Assembly (NCBI GenBank): GCA_016793305.1
Contig: JAEUHU010000417.1
Span: forward strand, 1 to 7,729
Source of the DNA: Planctomycetota bacterium
GTDB lineage: Bacteria; Planctomycetota; UBA1135; UBA2386
Direction: 5' to 3'
Length of the DNA: 7,729 bases
The position numbers were made by a program, and so were the translations under genes. Shown here piece after piece: positions 5,022 through 7,729 of the stretch. The notes below the pieces were generated by a model. It made no database searches and had not been told where the DNA came from. It saw only the letters and a list, made by a program, of their open reading frames with translations. Each line of letters begins with the position of its first letter. The stretch's first letter is position 1.

Positions 5022-7685
5022 CTACTTCGCGCGCGCGATCTCTTCGATGTCGGTGATCTTGGCGCGCACCAGCACCATCAGGTTCTGGTTCTCGTCGACG
5101 CTGCCCTCCTGCTTGAAGAAGAAGGAGACCAGCGGCAGGCTCGACAACAGCGGGATCTCGGCGCGGCGCTCCTTGGTCAGCACCTTGCGCAGCCCGCCGA
5201 GCATCACCGAGCCGCCGTCCGGCACGGTCACCGTCGTGGCGAACGTGGTGACCGTCAGCGTCGGCAGCTGGATCGTGACGGGGAGCGTCGAGCCGGCCAG
5301 CGACGTCGTGAACGTCTGGATCGGGCGCTGCAGCTCGGCGACCGTCGGGGTCAGGCTGAGCAGCATGTGCTTGCGGTCGTTCAGGATGATCGGCTGCACG
5401 TCGAGCACCAAGCCGTCCTGGATCACGTCGACGATCGGGTCGGCGATGAACGACGACTGGGCGACCTCGACGTCGAAGTCGCGCACGTAGCTGGTCTGGT
5501 TGATCACCGCGACGTGGCCGCGCGCGTTGTCGACGATCGACAGCACCTGGCTGTTGACGACCTCGGAGTCCTCGCGCTTCTCGACGGCGCGCAGGATCAT
5601 GTTCAGCTGGGTGTCGCCGAGCAGCGTCCAGCCAGCGGTCAGGCCGCCGGTCGGGCTCAGCGCGCGACCGAGGTCGGTGCCGAAGATGTTCTCGGTGCGG
5701 GCGCGGAAGTCACCGTCGCCGCCGTCGTTGTAGAACGCGCCGGCCAAGGGGTTGGCGGCCGGGTCCTGGGTGCCGCCGTTGTCGAGGCCACGCGACGTGT
5801 TGTTGACCAAGCCGTTGGTCAGGTCGTCCAGGGTGACGATGTCACCCTTGTTGCCCGAACCGCCGAGTCCACGGAAGTCGATGCCGACCTCCTGCAGGAA
5901 GTTGCGCGACAGGGTCAGGAACTTGGAGTCGATGCTGACGATGGCCGTCTGGAAGCGGCGCATGTCGCGCAGCGCTGCGCCGATCGCCTGGTGCGCGTCG
6001 ATGGGGGCGGTCACGACCAGCAGTCCGGTGTCGTCGACCTCGAGCTTGTTGCCCTCTTCGGTGAACACGTCGCGCTTGACGGCCACCTTGGCGGCGAGGG
6101 TCAGCAGCCCCGTCAGGTGGTCGGTCGTCATGGCCGGGCGGGGCTCTTCTTCCTCGCCGCCCGAGCGCGGGCTCTCGTCCTGGTTGTTGCCCGGGATCTC
6201 CTTGATCGACGGCGGGATGAAGTCGGTGCGATCGTAGAGCAGGTCGCGGACCGGGTAGATCTCGGTCGCGATCGGACCGACACCCTCGGCGGCGCCGCCG
6301 ATGACGACCAGTCCGAAGCGCACGTTCCACGACAGCTGCGGGTTCTTGGCGACCATCGTGTCGAGCACGTTCGCCAGGGTCTCGGTGCCGGCCAGCGTGC
6401 CCTCGAGCTTCGAGCCGGCGGCTTCGATCGCCTCCTTGGCGCGTTGCGTCACCATGATCTGGACCTCGGTCAAGGCCTGCAGCAGCTTGACCACTTCCAG
6501 GTAGCCGCCGTTCTCGGCGGTGAAGGTGATGGTGCCGATCGACTTCGTCTTCACCTTGTCGGTGACGATGCGGTCCTCTTCGGTCACGACCGCGGTCGGC
6601 GTCGTGCGCGTCACGCGGCGATTGGCGCGGTCCCAGGTCGCTGCATCCGGGTGCAGGATCTCCGTCTGCGGCGTCTTCAGCTCTTCGGCCGCCTCGAGCA
6701 TCCTGCGCACTTCGAGAGCCCGGACGCGCCAGTACTCGTCGTTGCTCGTCTGGCGGGCCGCCTTGCGGGCCGCGGTCAGCATCTCGCCGGCGAGGCGGTG
6801 GTGACGGTCGAGCGCCAGGGCCTGCTCCGCAAGCTCGCTGGAGCGGTCGAAGCGGCGTTCGCGGAAGGCCTTCTGCGACTCCCGCAGCAGGTTCTCGACG
6901 CGCAGCGTGAGCAGCTCCGCGGCCTCACGATTCTGGGCGCGCAGCAGCGCCTGCTGCTTCGCGTTCTCAGAAGCCTGCAGCGAGCGCGACAGTTCGTCGT
7001 GCACGCGCGCGGCCTCGGCCTGCAGCAGCTTGACCTGGGCCGGCAGATCGCCCCAGTTCATGTCGCTCTTGGTCTCGATGGTCAGCGCCGCGACGCGCAG
7101 CTCTTCGATCGCTGCGCTGGTGACCTGCGTCGACGTGACGCCGTTGAGCTTGTCCTGGGCGCGTTGCATCGCGCTCATCACGTCGGCGCGGGCGCGCTCT
7201 TCGCCGATCGTGCGCAGCCGCTGCTGTTCTTCTTGCCAGGTCTTCAGGGTCCCGACCGGTTCGCCGAGTTCGGCCTGCACGGCGGCGAGCAGCAAGCGCG
7301 CTTCGTCGCGCGTCTCGCCGAGGCCAGCGGCGCGTGTCGCCGCATCGGAGCGCAGCAGTTCGAGCACCTTCAGCAGCTCGCTCTTGGCACTCTGCAAGTC
7401 GCCGTTCCCTCGGAGCGCCTTCGCGACTTGGAGGCCGCGCTCGGCGAGGGCCCGACGACGTTCGCGGTCGACCCGCTCTTCGGTCGAGGCGGGATCCTGC
7501 GGGTCCTGACGGGTGATGTCACTGCCGGCAGCGCCACCACCTGCAGCGCCACCACCTGCAGCGCCACTGCTCGTCGGAGTCTCCGGAACGGGCGTTGGGC
7601 TCGCCTCGCCAGAGGTCGAGCAGGAAGCGCCGAGAACGGCAGCGGTCAGAGAGGCAGCGAGAAGGCGCGAATGTTCGAGAGCCAT
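5022..7685 (-). CDS. Secretin (GspD/PilQ-type outer-membrane channel protein) with lipoprotein-like signal and TPR-like N-terminus
   Basis: An 887-residue secretin subunit; such proteins form the outer-membrane ring of type II secretion or type IV pilus machines. A signal peptide with a hydrophobic core (8-20) ends in LGASC. C22 may be lipidated, although Gly rather than Leu sits at -3. An Ala/Gly/Pro linker (25-56) follows. Next come TPR-like helices about 77-112 and 262-312 with a long coiled helical stretch between them. An STN-like domain lies at about 382-475 (ITFTAENGG to LVVI), then an N0/N1-type strand (IYPVRDLL, 476-483), an acidic EEEE linker, and a secretin N domain at 519-581. The barrel region runs from about 582 (IVSIDSKFLTLSRNFLQEVG), and the secretin signature VPDGGSVMLGGL is at 821-832, followed by IPLLSSLPLVSFFFK. 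ATG 7685 is chosen because the signal sequence starts there; no good Shine-Dalgarno precedes it. No other secretion or pilus gene is visible. TPR-bearing secretins of this size are, as I recall, common in Planctomycetota. Confidence 0.92.
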   Translation of the reverse strand: MALEHSRLLAASLTAAVLGASCSTSGEASPTPVPETPTSSGAAGGGAAGGGAAGSDITRQDPQDPASTEERVDRERRRALAERGLQVAKALRGNGDLQSAKSELLKVLELLRSDAATRAAGLGETRDEARLLLAAVQAELGEPVGTLKTWQEEQQRLRTIGEERARADVMSAMQRAQDKLNGVTSTQVTSAAIEELRVAALTIETKSDMNWGDLPAQVKLLQAEAARVHDELSRSLQASENAKQQALLRAQNREAAELLTLRVENLLRESQKAFRERRFDRSSELAEQALALDRHHRLAGEMLTAARKAARQTSNDEYWRVRALEVRRMLEAAEELKTPQTEILHPDAATWDRANRRVTRTTPTAVVTEEDRIVTDKVKTKSIGTITFTAENGGYLEVVKLLQALTEVQIMVTQRAKEAIEAAGSKLEGTLAGTETLANVLDTMVAKNPQLSWNVRFGLVVIGGAAEGVGPIATEIYPVRDLLYDRTDFIPPSIKEIPGNNQDESPRSGGEEEEPRPAMTTDHLTGLLTLAAKVAVKRDVFTEEGNKLEVDDTGLLVVTAPIDAHQAIGAALRDMRRFQTAIVSIDSKFLTLSRNFLQEVGIDFRGLGGSGNKGDIVTLDDLTNGLVNNTSRGLDNGGTQDPAANPLAGAFYNDGGDGDFRARTENIFGTDLGRALSPTGGLTAGWTLLGDTQLNMILRAVEKREDSEVVNSQVLSIVDNARGHVAVINQTSYVRDFDVEVAQSSFIADPIVDVIQDGLVLDVQPIILNDRKHMLLSLTPTVAELQRPIQTFTTSLAGSTLPVTIQLPTLTVTTFATTVTVPDGGSVMLGGLRKVLTKERRAEIPLLSSLPLVSFFFKQEGSVDENQNLMVLVRAKITDIEEIARAK
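7528..7567 (-). repeat. 15-base tandem repeat in the secretin N-terminal linker
   Basis: The unit GCAGCGCCACCACCT (plus-strand reading) occurs twice exactly (7528-7542, 7543-7557), followed by ten bases of a third copy. It is in frame and encodes Ala/Gly repeats (GGGAA type) just after the putative lipidated cysteine. It probably lengthens or shortens by slippage without breaking the frame. Confidence 0.85.
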
Positions 7686-7729
7686 CGGTTCACGCTCGGT
7701 GCATGCGAGATTGCTGCAGGCCGTTGCTG
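7686..7729 (-). promoter_or_regulatory. Upstream flank of the secretin gene
   Basis: Forty-four bases precede the secretin start on the minus strand. No strong ribosome-binding site or recognisable promoter is seen; GAGCGTGAA is the only purine-leaning patch. The window ends too close to tell whether another gene lies immediately upstream. Confidence 0.2.

Noticed and set aside
4181..5056. A 291-codon open frame on the plus strand opposite the HAD gene.
   Set aside because: Its composition is typical of an antisense shadow, it runs through the palindrome at 4951-4976, and the opposite strand encodes all four HAD motifs.

Overview
The window is GC-rich bacterial chromosome (by eye about two thirds G+C) with five protein-coding genes and very short gaps. 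There is no rRNA, tRNA, CRISPR array, transposase or phage gene. The gene mix suggests Planctomycetota or a related deep bacterial lineage: an M28 peptidase fused to a PDZ domain, a large lipoprotein-like secretin with a TPR-like N-terminus, and a MamK-like actin. This is a judgement from gene style, not a phylogenetic result.

Layout. Bases 1-1140 (+) hold the 3' part of an M28-family zinc peptidase with a C-terminal PDZ domain. It is cut by the window edge. A 261-base gap follows. Bases 1402-4077 (+) hold three tightly packed genes: a CpsD/BY-kinase-like P-loop ATPase, an unrecognised coiled-coil protein starting 2 bases later with its ribosome-binding site inside the ATPase gene, and, 40 bases further on, an actin-family ATPase closely resembling the magnetosome filament protein MamK. 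Bases 4166-7685 are on the minus strand: a HAD-superfamily hydrolase (4166-4891) and an 887-residue secretin (5022-7685). A 26-base perfect palindrome between these two looks like the terminator of the secretin gene. The plus- and minus-strand blocks converge at about 4078-4165, where there is a GC-rich hairpin.

How the genes may work together. The main candidate for an undescribed system is the three-gene block at 1402-4077. It pairs a filament-forming ATPase of the MamK/MreB fold with a soluble coiled-coil protein and a MinD/BY-kinase-type ATPase, and no magnetosome gene is visible. That combination would fit a cytoskeletal positioning or scaffolding module (filament, linker, regulator), but this role is inferred from gene content and spacing only. 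The M28-PDZ peptidase, the HAD hydrolase and the secretin show no clear functional link to it. The secretin probably forms an outer-membrane channel of a type II secretion or type IV pilus-like machine encoded elsewhere.
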